Positions 1-9,056 of a stretch of DNA of 64,000 bases are shown in pieces (position 1 is the first letter of the stretch; each line of letters opens with the position of its first letter). A program made the translations under genes and the position numbers. This DNA comes from Pseudomonas sp. MF4836. Lineage in GTDB: Bacteria > Pseudomonadota > Gammaproteobacteria > Pseudomonadales > Pseudomonadaceae. The DNA is taken from positions 186,001-250,000 of the forward strand of contig NZ_MVOL01000009.1 of assembly GCF_002018875.1 (NCBI RefSeq), given 5' to 3'. The notes beneath the pieces are model-generated. The model was not told the DNA's origin, made no database searches, and saw only the letters and a program-made list of their open reading frames with translations.

Positions 1-1
1 T

Positions 2-1120
2 AACGGACGCGACCCGCGCATCGACTTCTTTCGTGGCCTGGCGCTGATCTTCATTTTCTGGGATCACGTGCCGCAGAACCCCCTGGCCCAATTTACCCTG
101 CGCAATATCGGTTTCAGCGACGCGGCGGAAATCTTCGTGTTCCTTGCCGGCTATGCGGCGGTACTGGCCTACGGCAAGGTCGTGCGGCGCGATGGCTACC
201 TGGTGGCCTGCGTGAAAATCCTGCGCCGGGCCTGGGTCCTGTATGTGGTGCATATCTTCCTGCTGGCGCTGCTGATGGGCATCGTGTTCTTCGCCAACAG
301 CCATGTGCAGACCCGCGACCTGGTGCAGGAGATGGGCTTGCAGTACTTCCTCACCCACCCGCAACAGGCGTTGATGGATGAGTTGCTGCTGCGCTTCAAA
401 CCCAGCCTGATGGACCCCTTGCCGCTGTATATCCTGCTGTTGCTGGGCCTGCCGCTGGTGCTGCCGATGCTGCTGCGCAGGGCGCAGTATGTGGTCGGGC
501 TGTCAGTGGTGCTGTACCTGCTGGCGCCCTGGTTCCAGTGGAACCTGGCGGCCCAGGAAGGCGGCGTCTGGTTCTTCAACCCGATGGCCTGGCAGCTGCT
601 GTTTATCCTGGGCGGCGCCGCGGCCATCCATGGGCAAAGGCCCGGGTTGGCTGAGCGGCGGCCACTGCGCCGGCAGCCGATGTTTGTCGGTGCTACGGCG
701 TATCTGCTGCTCAGCGGATTGCTGGCCCTGTCCTGGAAATGGCCCGAAGTGCACGACGCGTTCATGCCCAGGATGCTCGGCGAATGGCTGTACCCGATCA
801 GCAAGACCAACCTGTCGCCCTTGCGCCTGCTGCACTTCCTGGCCCTGGCCTATGTCACGGCCAGGTTGTTGCCGGATATCGGCTGGACGCGCCACTGGCT
901 CGCGCAGCAATGCGCGCGCATGGGCCGCTACTCGCTGGAGGTGTTCTGTTTTGGCGTATTGCTGGCGCCCCTGGCGGACATGCTCAACGCCCAGGCGGAC
1001 GATGCCCTGGCCATGCAGCTGTTCAGTGCTGTGCTGGGGGTCGCGCTGATGGTAGCGCTGGCATCCTGGCTGGACTTCAACAAGCGCCTGAGCCAGCCGG
1101 CCCACGCGGCCATCGCTTAG
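2..1120 (+). CDS. OpgC-like integral membrane protein (5' end outside window)
   Basis: The reading frame is open from base 2, so the gene starts upstream. The first visible residues (NGRDPRIDFFRGLALI) are the usual beginning of the OpgC/acyltransferase-3-like membrane domain. Roughly ten hydrophobic segments follow, separated by short polar loops. OpgC proteins decorate periplasmic glucans with succinyl groups at the inner membrane. That role is inferred from family resemblance, and many Pseudomonas paralogues have no known substrate. A GTG at 68 is an internal codon, not the start. The gene ends just before a strong bidirectional terminator shared with the convergent permease gene. Confidence 0.75.
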   Translation, partial: NGRDPRIDFFRGLALIFIFWDHVPQNPLAQFTLRNIGFSDAAEIFVFLAGYAAVLAYGKVVRRDGYLVACVKILRRAWVLYVVHIFLLALLMGIVFFANSHVQTRDLVQEMGLQYFLTHPQQALMDELLLRFKPSLMDPLPLYILLLLGLPLVLPMLLRRAQYVVGLSVVLYLLAPWFQWNLAAQEGGVWFFNPMAWQLLFILGGAAAIHGQRPGLAERRPLRRQPMFVGATAYLLLSGLLALSWKWPEVHDAFMPRMLGEWLYPISKTNLSPLRLLHFLALAYVTARLLPDIGWTRHWLAQQCARMGRYSLEVFCFGVLLAPLADMLNAQADDALAMQLFSAVLGVALMVALASWLDFNKRLSQPAHAAIA

Positions 1121-1170
1121 CCGGCGCAGGACGTTGGCGCCCTGCCCGACGGCCCTTTATCGGGCGCCAT

Positions 1171-1204
1171 AAAAAAGCCCCGGTCACTGGACCGGGGCTT
1201 TTTC
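1171..1204. terminator. Bidirectional rho-independent terminator
   Basis: A 9-bp GC-rich stem (GCCCCGGTC / GACCGGGGC, loop ACTG) is flanked by six A on the left and a T run on the right. It can therefore end transcription from both the OpgC-like gene (+) and the permease gene (-). Confidence 0.9.
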
Positions 1205-1221
1205 ATTCAGGGACGCGCGGG

Positions 1222-2643
1222 TTACAGCGTCGAGCCTGCCGAAACCTGGCGGGCTTCAGTCGGTTGCAGCTTGAACACATAGAACAGCACCGTCAGCAGC
1301 ACCAGGAACGCCGGCCCTACGTACAGCGCGACGCGGGTTTCCGGGAAGTAGGCCATCAGCCCCACCACCAGAACCAGGAACGCCAGGGCCAGGTAGGAAC
1401 TGACCGGGTACAGCCACATGCGGTATTTCAAGGCCGCACGCTCGGCAACGCTCAGGCCTTTGCGGAACTTGAGCTGGGCCAGGAGGATCATGACCCAGGT
1501 CCAGATCGCGCCGAAGGTGGCAATCGCGGTCACCCAAACGAACACCTTCTCAGGCGCCAGGTAGTTGAGCAGCACGCCTAGCAGCAAGGCACCGATCGAC
1601 AGCAGCAGGGCACGCCGTGGCACACCGTTGCTTGAAGTCTTGGCGAAGCCGGCAGGGGCCTGGCCGTTCTGCGCCAGGCTGTAGAGCATGCGCCCGGTGC
1701 TGAAGATGCCGCCGTTGCAGGACGACAGCGCAGCGGTGATCACCACGAAGTTGATGATGCCGGCAGCGGTCTTGATCCCCAGGCGCTCGAAGGTCATCAC
1801 GAACGGACTGCCCTGGGTGCCGATTTCGTTCCACGGGTAGATCGACAGGATCACGAACAGTGCGCCGACGTAGAACAGCAGGATGCGCCAGAACACCGAG
1901 CCGATGGCATTGGGAATGGTCTTCTGCGGGTTCTTCGCTTCACCGGCGGTCAGGCCGATCATCTCCACACCCAGGTAGGCAAACATCACCATCTGCAGCG
2001 ACATCAGCACGCCGCTGATGCCATTGGGCATGAAGCCGCCGTGGGTCCACAGGTTGGAAATGCCCAGCGCCACGCCGTCGTTGCCGAAACCGAAGGCGAT
2101 GATGCCGATGCCACCAATGACCATGGCAATGATGGTGACGATCTTGATCAGGGCAAACCAGAACTCGAACTCACCGAAGGCTTTGACCGCGATCAGGTTG
2201 ATCGAACCCATGCTGATCAACGCCGCCAGGGCCCAGATCCAGCGCGGCACATCGGGGAACCAGATCCCCATGTACACCGCCACGGCGGTGATTTCCGCAA
2301 CGCAGGTCACCAGCCACAGGAACCAGTAGTTCCAGCCGGTGAGAAAGCCTGCCAATGGGCCCAGGTAGTCTTGTGCATAACGGCTGAACGAACCTGCGAC
2401 CGGGTTATGCACCGCCATCTCGCCGAGGGCGCGCATGATCACCAGAATCGCCAGGCCACCGATGATGTAAGACAGCATGATGGCCGGACCAGCCATTTCA
2501 ATGGCCTTGGCCGAACCGAGGAACAGGCCGACGCCGATACAGGCGCCAAGCGCCATCAAGCGAATATGCCGTTCGCCGAGTTCGCGTTTTAGCGGGCCGC
2601 CCTGAGCGGTCTCGCCTTGGGGCAGGTGATTGCCAACTGGCAT
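1222..2643 (-). CDS. AAT-family amino acid permease, ProY/GabP-like
   Basis: This 473-residue protein has twelve predicted membrane helices and the amino acid transporter (APC/AAT) signature. It begins LKRELGERHIRLMALGACIG and has the GLFLGSAKAI helix-1 break, close to proline-specific permease ProY. It should import an amino acid with protons at the inner membrane. The exact substrate (proline, histidine or a D-amino acid) cannot be read from sequence. It is transcribed alone, with about 460 bp of non-coding DNA upstream and a shared terminator downstream. Confidence 0.85.
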   Translation of the reverse strand: MPVGNHLPQGETAQGGPLKRELGERHIRLMALGACIGVGLFLGSAKAIEMAGPAIMLSYIIGGLAILVIMRALGEMAVHNPVAGSFSRYAQDYLGPLAGFLTGWNYWFLWLVTCVAEITAVAVYMGIWFPDVPRWIWALAALISMGSINLIAVKAFGEFEFWFALIKIVTIIAMVIGGIGIIAFGFGNDGVALGISNLWTHGGFMPNGISGVLMSLQMVMFAYLGVEMIGLTAGEAKNPQKTIPNAIGSVFWRILLFYVGALFVILSIYPWNEIGTQGSPFVMTFERLGIKTAAGIINFVVITAALSSCNGGIFSTGRMLYSLAQNGQAPAGFAKTSSNGVPRRALLLSIGALLLGVLLNYLAPEKVFVWVTAIATFGAIWTWVMILLAQLKFRKGLSVAERAALKYRMWLYPVSSYLALAFLVLVVGLMAYFPETRVALYVGPAFLVLLTVLFYVFKLQPTEARQVSAGSTL

Positions 2644-3103
2644 AGGGATACAACCTCATCTTGTTATTGGATATGAGCCACCGAGTCTGCGAAGCACAGG
2701 CGGATAACCTGTACGAGCTCTACCGGCCCGACCTTGTGGATCGAACCGTCTGGCCGGACAAACCGGCGAGATCAGCGGGGCGAGCAGTATAAAAAGCTCC
2801 CTACAGGGCTTTTCACTCTATAAGTAGCTAAATTCAGCGAGAAATCTCGGTAATAACCCTTTTCACGGAGGAGCATTACCTGGAGATCTGGCCGAGGGTC
2901 ATTTTTAAACGGCGCCGAGTATTGCACAGCAATGGTGCAGCGTCATGCCCCTACCTAGGCCGTATTTACCGGCGCGAAGGCTCTATCACAGGCCTCAGGC
3001 CGACTCTTCGGGGCAAGGAAGGAGCAGGAAGATCACTTGCACAATTTTTTCAGCGGCGCCAAGCACCGACTAAGCTTCATGCAAGTCCGATCAATCTGCG
3101 TGA
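2644..3103. other. Intergenic region between divergent genes
   Basis: This 460-bp stretch lies between the divergent permease and penicillin-binding-protein genes and must hold both promoters. It has an A/T-rich patch around 2785-2870. I saw no convincing gene, operator or RNA in it. An open frame starting at 2922 overlaps the next gene in another frame and looks spurious. Confidence 0.5.
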
Positions 3104-6100
3104 ATGGATCAATCGACTATGGGCGCTTTATGGCAGACCGATTCAAGTAAACCCCAGGTGCCCACTGATCGTGCGGATGAAGCGCCCCCTGCCCAAAAGC
3201 GCCGTCCGCGGCGCCATGCCTGGCGCCTGTTCTGGTTATTGCTGCTGTTGACCCTGATTGCCCTGGGGTTTGCCGCAGCCCGCGAGATTCGCACTTCGAA
3301 GCTGCAAGCCCGTGAGTTCAGTCGATTCGCCAAGGACCTCAGTTACTCGGTACAACCCGGGGCCAGCGATGCGGTGCTGTATCCCGGCGCCGGGCCCTTT
3401 GACAAACGCCTGGGTTACAGCGCCATGGGCGAGTTTCTGCCGCGTCTGCTCAAACGCGGTTACCTGATTGAGTCCCAGGCGCGGTTCTCCCCGGCCTTGA
3501 TGGACTACAGCGAGCAGGGATTTTTCGTGCCCTATGCCGAGAAGATTCAGGCAGGACTGTCGATCACCGACTGCCGCGCCGCGCCGCTGTATCAATTCAA
3601 CTACCCGCAACAGCTGTACTCCAGTTTTGCCGCGATCCCGCCGCTGGTGGTGCACAGCCTGCTGTTCATCGAAAACCGCGACCTGCTGGATGCCAGCCAG
3701 CCCCTGTCCAACCCTGCCGTGGACTGGCCGCGCTTCGGCAAGGCCGCCTGGTCCCAGTTGGCCAAGCTTCTGCACCTGCCGGGGCAGACCGCCGGCGGCA
3801 GCACCCTGGCCACCCAGCTGGAGAAATATCGCCATTCGCCGGACGGCCTCACGGTCTCGGGCGGTGAAAAGCTGCGGCAGATGATTTCCGCCAGCGTGCG
3901 CGCCTATCAGGACGGCCCGCAAACCCTCGAAGCCCGCCAGCGAGTGGTGCGCGACTACCTCAATAGCGTGCCGCTGTCGGCGGTGCCCGGGCACGGCGAA
4001 GTGCATGGCATGGCCGAAGGGTTACGGGTCTGGTACGGCGCCGACTTCAGCCAGGTCAACGCGCAGCTGGCGAGTACCGCCAGCGACCCGCAAAGCCTCG
4101 CGCAACGTGGCTTGGCCCTGCGTCAGGTGCTGTCGCTGATGATTGCCCAGCGCCGGCCCTCGCATTACCTGGCCAAGGGACGCAGCGAGCTGGCAGACCT
4201 GACCGACAGCCATATCCGCCTGCTGGCGCAGAGCGGCGTGATCGACCCGGCCCTGACCGCCGCGGCCCTGGCCAGCAAGGTCAGCTACCGCGACTGGCAA
4301 CAACAACCGACCCTGCAACCGATCGAGACCAACAAGGGCATCAGCGCGGCCCGCAGCCGCCTGGCCAACCTGCTCAACCGACCGCTGTATGACCTGGATC
4401 GCCTTGACCTGTCGGCCACCAGCACCTTGCAAAGTGACCTGCAACGCCAGGCCACCGACTACCTCAAGCACCTGGCCGACCCGGCCTTTGCCGGACAGAT
4501 CGGCCTGCTCGGCGAGCGCCTGCTGACCCCCGCCAGCACCACCCAGGTGCGTTACAGCTTCACCTTGTTCGAACTCACCGCCGACGGCTCGCGGGTACGG
4601 GTGCAGACCGACAGCACCGACCAGCCCTTCGACATCAACGAAGGCAGCAAGCTGGAACTGGGTTCCACCGCCAAGCTGCGGGTGCTCACCACTTACTTGC
4701 AGATCATCTCCGAGCTGCACGACCGCTACGCCGATCAATCCGCCGCGGCCTTGAAGAAAACCGAAGTCTCCGACCAGGATCGGCTGAGCCGCTGGGCCGT
4801 CGACTACCTGATCCAGAACAGCGACCGCAGCCTGCCGAAAATGCTCGACGCGGCCCTCGACCGCACCTATTCCGCCAGCCCTGGGGAAGCCTTTTTCACC
4901 GGCGGCGGGCTGCATCACTTCCATAACTTTCGCAACGAAGACAACGGCCGCAGCCCCAGCCTGCGCGACGCCCTGCGAGAGTCGATCAACCTGCCGTTCA
5001 TTCGCCTGATGCGTGACCTGGTGCGCTACAGCACCTATGGCGGTCCCGAAAACAGCGCGCAGTTGCTCAAGGACGACGGCGACCCGCGGCGCCAGGAATA
5101 CCTGGCCAGGTTCGCCGACCGCGAGGGCACGTCCTTCCTGCTGCGGTTCTGGAAGAAGTACCGCAACAAGGACACCCAGGCGCGCCTGGAAACCTTCCTC
5201 GACAGCATGCACCCCACCGCCATCCGCCTGGCCGCGGTGCACCGCTACCTGCTGCCGGACGCCAGCCAGGACAGCTTCAACAGCTTCGTGCGGTCCCACC
5301 TCAAAGGCGTCAAGCAGCCGGAAAAACTCACCGATGAGCGCCTGGACAAGCTCTACGCCAGTTACGGCCCCGGTGCCTACGACCTTCCCGACCAGGGCTA
5401 TATCGCCAAGGTCCACCCCCTGGACCTGTGGCTGCTGGGTTACCTGCTGAACAACCCCGACGCCAACTTCACCCAGATCGTCAAGGCCAGCGAGTTCGAG
5501 CGCCAGGAGGTGTACAGCTGGCTGTTCAAGAGCCGGCACAAGAGCGCCCGCGACAGCCGCATCCGCACCATGCTGGAGATCGAAGCCTTCCTCGATATCC
5601 ACCAGCGCTGGCAACAGGTCGGCTACCCGTTCGACCACCTGGTGCCGTCCCTGGCCACGGCCATCGGCAGCTCCGGCGACCGCCCGGCCGCCCTTGCCGA
5701 ACTGGTGGGCACCATCCTCAACGATGGCGTGCGCCTGCCGACCCTGCGCATCGACAGCCTGCACTTTGCCGCCGACACCCCTTATGAAACCCGGCTGCTC
5801 AATGACCCCGACAAGGGCAAGCGAGTGATGCCTTCAGAGGTCGCCACCGCGCTGCGCGGCGCCTTGTCCCAAGTGGTGGATGCCGGCACCGCGAAGCGGG
5901 TCTCGGGCAGTTTCAAACTGGCCGATGGCACGCCACTGGCCATGGGCGGCAAGACCGGCACCGGCGACAACCGCATCGAGGCCATCGGTGCCGGTGGGCG
6001 GGTGCTGAGCTCGAAGTCGATCAACCGCACCGCGACCTTTGTGTTCTACATCGGCGATCACCACTTCGGCACCCTCACCGCCTTCGTTCCGGGCGCCAGC

Positions 6101-6226
6101 GCCCAGTCCTTCAAATTCACCTCGGCGCTGCCAGTGCAAGTGCTCAAGGGCATGGCACCGATCCTGATGCCGTACCTGCAACCTGGCAGCAACAGCCAGT
6201 GCCTGGGCAGCGTGGCTCAACGCTGA
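3104..6226 (+). CDS. Atypical class A penicillin-binding protein (GT51 plus transpeptidase)
   Basis: This 1040-residue inner-membrane protein has a cytoplasmic Arg-rich tail, one membrane segment (about 41-60) and a GT51 transglycosylase domain. The glycosyltransferase motifs are divergent: FIENRDLL with the probable catalytic Glu190 replaces the usual EDRRF type, and AGGSTLATQL (230-239) replaces QGGSTITQQL. The transpeptidase part has STAK (Ser521-Lys524), SIN (627-629) and KTG (950-952), so both activities look possible. It is longer than typical PBP1 enzymes, with about 300 extra residues between SIN and KTG. It is monocistronic. No clear ribosome site precedes ATG 3104, and ATG 3119 is an alternative start. 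Its role in peptidoglycan assembly is inferred from the family. Confidence 0.8.
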   Translation: MDQSTMGALWQTDSSKPQVPTDRADEAPPAQKRRPRRHAWRLFWLLLLLTLIALGFAAAREIRTSKLQAREFSRFAKDLSYSVQPGASDAVLYPGAGPFDKRLGYSAMGEFLPRLLKRGYLIESQARFSPALMDYSEQGFFVPYAEKIQAGLSITDCRAAPLYQFNYPQQLYSSFAAIPPLVVHSLLFIENRDLLDASQPLSNPAVDWPRFGKAAWSQLAKLLHLPGQTAGGSTLATQLEKYRHSPDGLTVSGGEKLRQMISASVRAYQDGPQTLEARQRVVRDYLNSVPLSAVPGHGEVHGMAEGLRVWYGADFSQVNAQLASTASDPQSLAQRGLALRQVLSLMIAQRRPSHYLAKGRSELADLTDSHIRLLAQSGVIDPALTAAALASKVSYRDWQQQPTLQPIETNKGISAARSRLANLLNRPLYDLDRLDLSATSTLQSDLQRQATDYLKHLADPAFAGQIGLLGERLLTPASTTQVRYSFTLFELTADGSRVRVQTDSTDQPFDINEGSKLELGSTAKLRVLTTYLQIISELHDRYADQSAAALKKTEVSDQDRLSRWAVDYLIQNSDRSLPKMLDAALDRTYSASPGEAFFTGGGLHHFHNFRNEDNGRSPSLRDALRESINLPFIRLMRDLVRYSTYGGPENSAQLLKDDGDPRRQEYLARFADREGTSFLLRFWKKYRNKDTQARLETFLDSMHPTAIRLAAVHRYLLPDASQDSFNSFVRSHLKGVKQPEKLTDERLDKLYASYGPGAYDLPDQGYIAKVHPLDLWLLGYLLNNPDANFTQIVKASEFERQEVYSWLFKSRHKSARDSRIRTMLEIEAFLDIHQRWQQVGYPFDHLVPSLATAIGSSGDRPAALAELVGTILNDGVRLPTLRIDSLHFAADTPYETRLLNDPDKGKRVMPSEVATALRGALSQVVDAGTAKRVSGSFKLADGTPLAMGGKTGTGDNRIEAIGAGGRVLSSKSINRTATFVFYIGDHHFGTLTAFVPGASAQSFKFTSALPVQVLKGMAPILMPYLQPGSNSQCLGSVAQR

Positions 6227-6408
6227 GTTCTCCCCTGACAGCGCTGTAACAGGCGGCGGCGCTCGTCTCACATCCGTCCCGCGATTCCGACTTTTCAAGC
6301 ACGGTGCAAGGCACTTGCCCGTCTTTTCGAGGCCTGGGGCCTCAGTCCTCGCCAACTTGCTCTCCGACCAACGGCAGCTCGGTGCTGCACAGAAGGGCTT
6401 GCGTCTTT

Positions 6409-6426
6409 CTTAAGATATATCTTAAG
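6409..6426. promoter_or_regulatory. 18-bp perfect palindrome, probable operator of the PadR/YqjI-like repressor
   Basis: CTTAAGATATATCTTAAG is perfectly self-complementary and ends 31 bp before the ATG of the PadR-family gene. Its position suits autorepression. PadR proteins bind such A/T-rich dyads as dimers. That this site is bound by the adjacent gene product is inference. Confidence 0.7.
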
Positions 6427-6457
6427 TTATGTCTAAACCCGAAGAGAGAAAGTGAAA

Positions 6458-7033
6458 ATGAGAGAGCATCATCCCCACCACAGAGCACATGGCGACGGCC
6501 ATGACGGCTTCGAAAAACGCCCCGGTCGCGAGCGCGGCGGGCGCGGGCCCCGGGTGTTCGCCCCCGGTGACTTGAAACTGCTGCTGTTGGCGCTGATCGC
6601 CGAGCAGCCGTGCCACGGCTACGACCTGATCCGCCAGATCGAAGGCATGTTCGACGGCGCCTACAGCCCCAGCCCCGGCGTGATCTACCCGACCCTGACC
6701 TTTCTGGAAGAAAGCGAAATGATCCAGGGCGATGCCGAAGGCGGCAAAAAACGCTACAGCGTGACGGAGGCCGGTCGCCTGTCACTGCACGATCAGGCGA
6801 TTGCCCTGGAAGGCGTGCGCATGCGCATCGACGTCAGCAAGCGCTCGCTGCGCGGCCATGACCGCCCGCCGCAGATCCACGAAGCGGTGCATAACCTGCG
6901 CCACGCCCTGCAATTGCATCACGGGCGCTGGAGCCCTGAAGAAATCCTGCGGGTCAGCGACCTGCTGAACAACACCGCCAGGGCCATCGTCGATGGCCCG
7001 GCCAGTCAACCTGCTCAGGAGCAAGCTGAATGA
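6458..7033 (+). CDS. yqjI: PadR-family transcriptional regulator, YqjI-like (His-rich N-terminus)
   Basis: This 191-residue protein starts with a His-rich tail (HHPHHRAHGDGHDG) followed by a PadR winged-helix domain (LLLALIAEQPCHGYDLIRQI, then the GVIYPTLTFLEE recognition region). This is the layout of E. coli YqjI, a nickel-responsive repressor of the ferric reductase gene yqjH. The next gene is a YqjH-type protein that overlaps its stop codon by 4 bp, which supports the assignment. ATG 6458 is preferred to GTG 6452 because an AGAGAGAA ribosome site lies at a good distance. In E. coli the two genes are divergent; here they form one operon, so the repressor would control itself as well. Metal specificity is inferred. 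Confidence 0.8.
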   Translation: MREHHPHHRAHGDGHDGFEKRPGRERGGRGPRVFAPGDLKLLLLALIAEQPCHGYDLIRQIEGMFDGAYSPSPGVIYPTLTFLEESEMIQGDAEGGKKRYSVTEAGRLSLHDQAIALEGVRMRIDVSKRSLRGHDRPPQIHEAVHNLRHALQLHHGRWSPEEILRVSDLLNNTARAIVDGPASQPAQEQAE

Positions 7034-7815
7034 CCGTCGATACTTCGCAAACCATTCACCGGGTCAGCCATGAAATCAAACGCCGCCGCCTGCAAGTGCT
7101 GCGGGTCGTCGACCTGACCCCGCGCATGCGCCGCATCACCCTGGGTGGGCCGGAACTGGCGGGATTCGTCAGCCTGGGCAGCGACGACCACGTGAAGTTG
7201 CTGTTTCCGCAGAACGCCGAGCAACAGGCCGCCCTGGAAAACCTGGTACTGGGCGCTGGCAAGGACAACGGGCCGATGCCCGCCATGCGCGACTACACCC
7301 CACGTCGTTACGACCTGGAGCGTGGCGAGTTGGATATCGATTTCGTGCTGCACGGCGACGGCCCTGCCTCGACCTGGGCCGAACAGGCCAGCCCCGGCCA
7401 ATACCTGCACATCGGCGGGCCCCGTGGCTCGATGATCGTGCCGGACATCTTCGACAGCTACCTGCTGATCGGCGATGAGACCGCACTGCCTGCCATCGCC
7501 CGGCGCCTGGACGAACTGCCTGCAGGGCGCCAGGTGCTGGCGGTGATCGAAGTGGCCAACGCCGCCGAACGCCAGACCCTGGAGAGCGCGGCGCAGGTCG
7601 AGGTGATCTGGGTTGAACGTGACAGCGGCCAGCAGGACCTGATCAGCACCGTGCGCCAGTTGCAGGTCCCGACGGGCAAGCTCTACGCCTGGGTCGCCAC
7701 CGAAAGCAAGGTGTCGCGCCAGATCCGCCGCGTGTTGCTCGACGAACATGCCCTGAATGAAGAATTCGTCAAAGCGGCCGGCTACTGGCGCCTTGACGGC
7801 AGCGACGACGAGTAA
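7030..7815 (+). CDS. yqjH: Siderophore-interacting protein / NADPH-dependent ferric-chelate reductase, YqjH-like
   Basis: This 261-residue protein has an N-terminal FAD-binding beta-barrel carrying the SIP motif MRRITLGGPELAGF and RDYTPRRYD, and a C-terminal NAD(P)H-binding domain containing LLIGDETALPAIARRL. These proteins use NADPH to reduce iron in ferric siderophores or other chelates in the cytoplasm. Its start codon overlaps the stop of the YqjI-like regulator (ATGA), so the two are translationally coupled. It ends 6 bp before the convergent Pr6Pr gene. Confidence 0.9.
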   Translation: MTVDTSQTIHRVSHEIKRRRLQVLRVVDLTPRMRRITLGGPELAGFVSLGSDDHVKLLFPQNAEQQAALENLVLGAGKDNGPMPAMRDYTPRRYDLERGELDIDFVLHGDGPASTWAEQASPGQYLHIGGPRGSMIVPDIFDSYLLIGDETALPAIARRLDELPAGRQVLAVIEVANAAERQTLESAAQVEVIWVERDSGQQDLISTVRQLQVPTGKLYAWVATESKVSRQIRRVLLDEHALNEEFVKAAGYWRLDGSDDE

Positions 7816-7820
7816 CCCGC

Positions 7821-8486
7821 CTAACCCTTGGGCTCGCGCCGCCCCAGCCAACGATCAACGCCCAGCAGCACCAGGGAAATCAGGACAAAACCCAGCAGGA
7901 TCCCCAGGGCGTTGATAAACACCTGGGGATAACCGAGCTTGTCCACGTTGATGAACGGATAAGGGTAAAGCCCCAGCAAATCGCCGCGCAGCAACAGGTA
8001 AGCGAAATACAGCAGCGGGTAGATCGTCCACAGCCCGACATGCCCCAGGCGCAAGCTGCCTTTGGGCACACACCCCAGCCAATACAGCAGAAACAGCAGC
8101 GGCATCACGTCGTGCAGCAACTCATCGGCCAGCCACTGCCAGCCCTGGGGATGCCATAAGTGGCGCAGCAACAGGCTGTAGGCCAACCCCACCAGCAGCA
8201 TGCTCGCGGCTATCGCGGTGCCGACCCAGGGCCGCAGTAAAAACTGCTGGCCCCTGGATATCCGCAGGTTCAGGGCGCAGGTCAGCACGCTGGCTGCCAG
8301 GGTATTGCTGAGCACGGTGAAAAAACTGAAAAAATTCACCAGCCCACCCAGCAGGCTGGCTTCGGCGTTCCAGCGCGACAGCAGGATCAGGTACAGCTGA
8401 ATCGTCAGCCCCAGCCAGCCGAGCACGGCAGCGCCGGCCATCAGGCTGCGCCGGTAGCGCGAGAGGCAAAGCGCTGCGGCAAGCAT
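7821..8486 (-). CDS. Pr6Pr family (FAR-17a/AIG1-like) membrane protein
   Basis: This 221-residue protein has six predicted membrane helices. The sequence FFSFFTVLSN in helix 2 and LYPYPFINVDKLGY near the C-terminus are characteristic of the Pr6Pr membrane family, whose biochemical role is unknown. It lies 10 bp downstream of the VF530-like gene on the same strand, so they probably form a two-gene operon. Confidence 0.8.
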   Translation of the reverse strand: MLAAALCLSRYRRSLMAGAAVLGWLGLTIQLYLILLSRWNAEASLLGGLVNFFSFFTVLSNTLAASVLTCALNLRISRGQQFLLRPWVGTAIAASMLLVGLAYSLLLRHLWHPQGWQWLADELLHDVMPLLFLLYWLGCVPKGSLRLGHVGLWTIYPLLYFAYLLLRGDLLGLYPYPFINVDKLGYPQVFINALGILLGFVLISLVLLGVDRWLGRREPKG

Positions 8487-8496
8487 TACGCGGTCC

Positions 8497-8727
8497 TTAA
8501 AGCGGGCGTTTGGTGCGCTGCAGCTTCACGTACAGCTGCTCGACTTTCTCCCGGGCCCACGGGGTTTTACGCAGGAACGTCAGGCTCGACTTGATACTCG
8601 GGTCGCTTTTGAAGCAACGGATATCGATGCGCTCGGCCAGCCCCGACCATTCGTAGTGCTGCACCAGCGCCTTGAGGATCTGTTCCAGGGTCACGCCATG
8701 CAGCGGGTCGGTAGTGGTGACGGTCAT
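8497..8727 (-). CDS. VF530 family (DUF2132) small DNA-binding protein
   Basis: This 76-residue protein matches the VF530 family from start to end (DPLHGVTLEQIL, CFKSDPSIKSSLTFLRKTPW). The fold is known and resembles a DNA-binding module, but the cellular role is not established. It is the first gene of a probable operon with the Pr6Pr membrane gene. Confidence 0.85.
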   Translation of the reverse strand: MTVTTTDPLHGVTLEQILKALVQHYEWSGLAERIDIRCFKSDPSIKSSLTFLRKTPWAREKVEQLYVKLQRTKRPL

Positions 8728-8808
8728 GCCAGGCCTTTGAGCGAAGGGAAAAGGAAGCCGCGCACCTTAGCCGAGGCCATGCGCCCGCGCCAGAGCGCTG
8801 ACCTAACT

Positions 8809-8835
8809 GTAGCCGCTGCCGAAGGCTGCGCTGGC
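8809..8835 (+). repeat. REP element (TGTAGCCGCTGCCG family)
   Basis: The unit begins TGTAGCCGCTGCCGAAGGCT and continues to 8835. It is a single copy of the same family found as an inverted pair at 18408-18526 and as a single inverted unit at 36808-36830. It is intergenic, as expected for Pseudomonas REP sequences. Confidence 0.7.
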
Positions 8836-8943
8836 CAGCACCGATGCCGTGGGCGTAACAGTTGAACGCAGACTAGGCCTTACAGAAAGCGCGAGGGGGA
8901 TTTTCCAGGCAGCAGTAAAAGTTCCTGGCTTTTCGAAATAAAA

Positions 8944-8966
8944 GAGATGTTATATTGTATCAAATC
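8944..8966. promoter_or_regulatory. Candidate Zur box upstream of the TonB-dependent receptor
   Basis: A 23-bp imperfect dyad starts GAGATGTTATATTG and ends TATCAAATC. By eye it matches the gammaproteobacterial Zur consensus (GAAATGTTATA and its reverse complement around one base) at about 18 of 22 informative positions. It lies 90 bp before a ZnuD-like receptor gene, which fits zinc-repressed expression. Confidence 0.65.
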
Positions 8967-9056
8967 ATAATAACTCACCCGCACTCAGGACACCCCCGTG
9001 TCCAGCCTGTTTTCTGTCTCGAAGCGCTCTGCGCAACGCTTGCCAAGGAATGACCG

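Noticed and set aside
2922..3251. 109-codon frame upstream of the PBP gene
   Set aside because: No ribosome site, no recognisable motif, and its end overlaps the PBP start in another frame.
4022..5764. 580-codon open frame on the minus strand
   Set aside because: It lies exactly opposite the penicillin-binding-protein gene, is Val/Gly/Gln/Ala-rich without any known motif, and is explained by high-GC third positions of the real gene.
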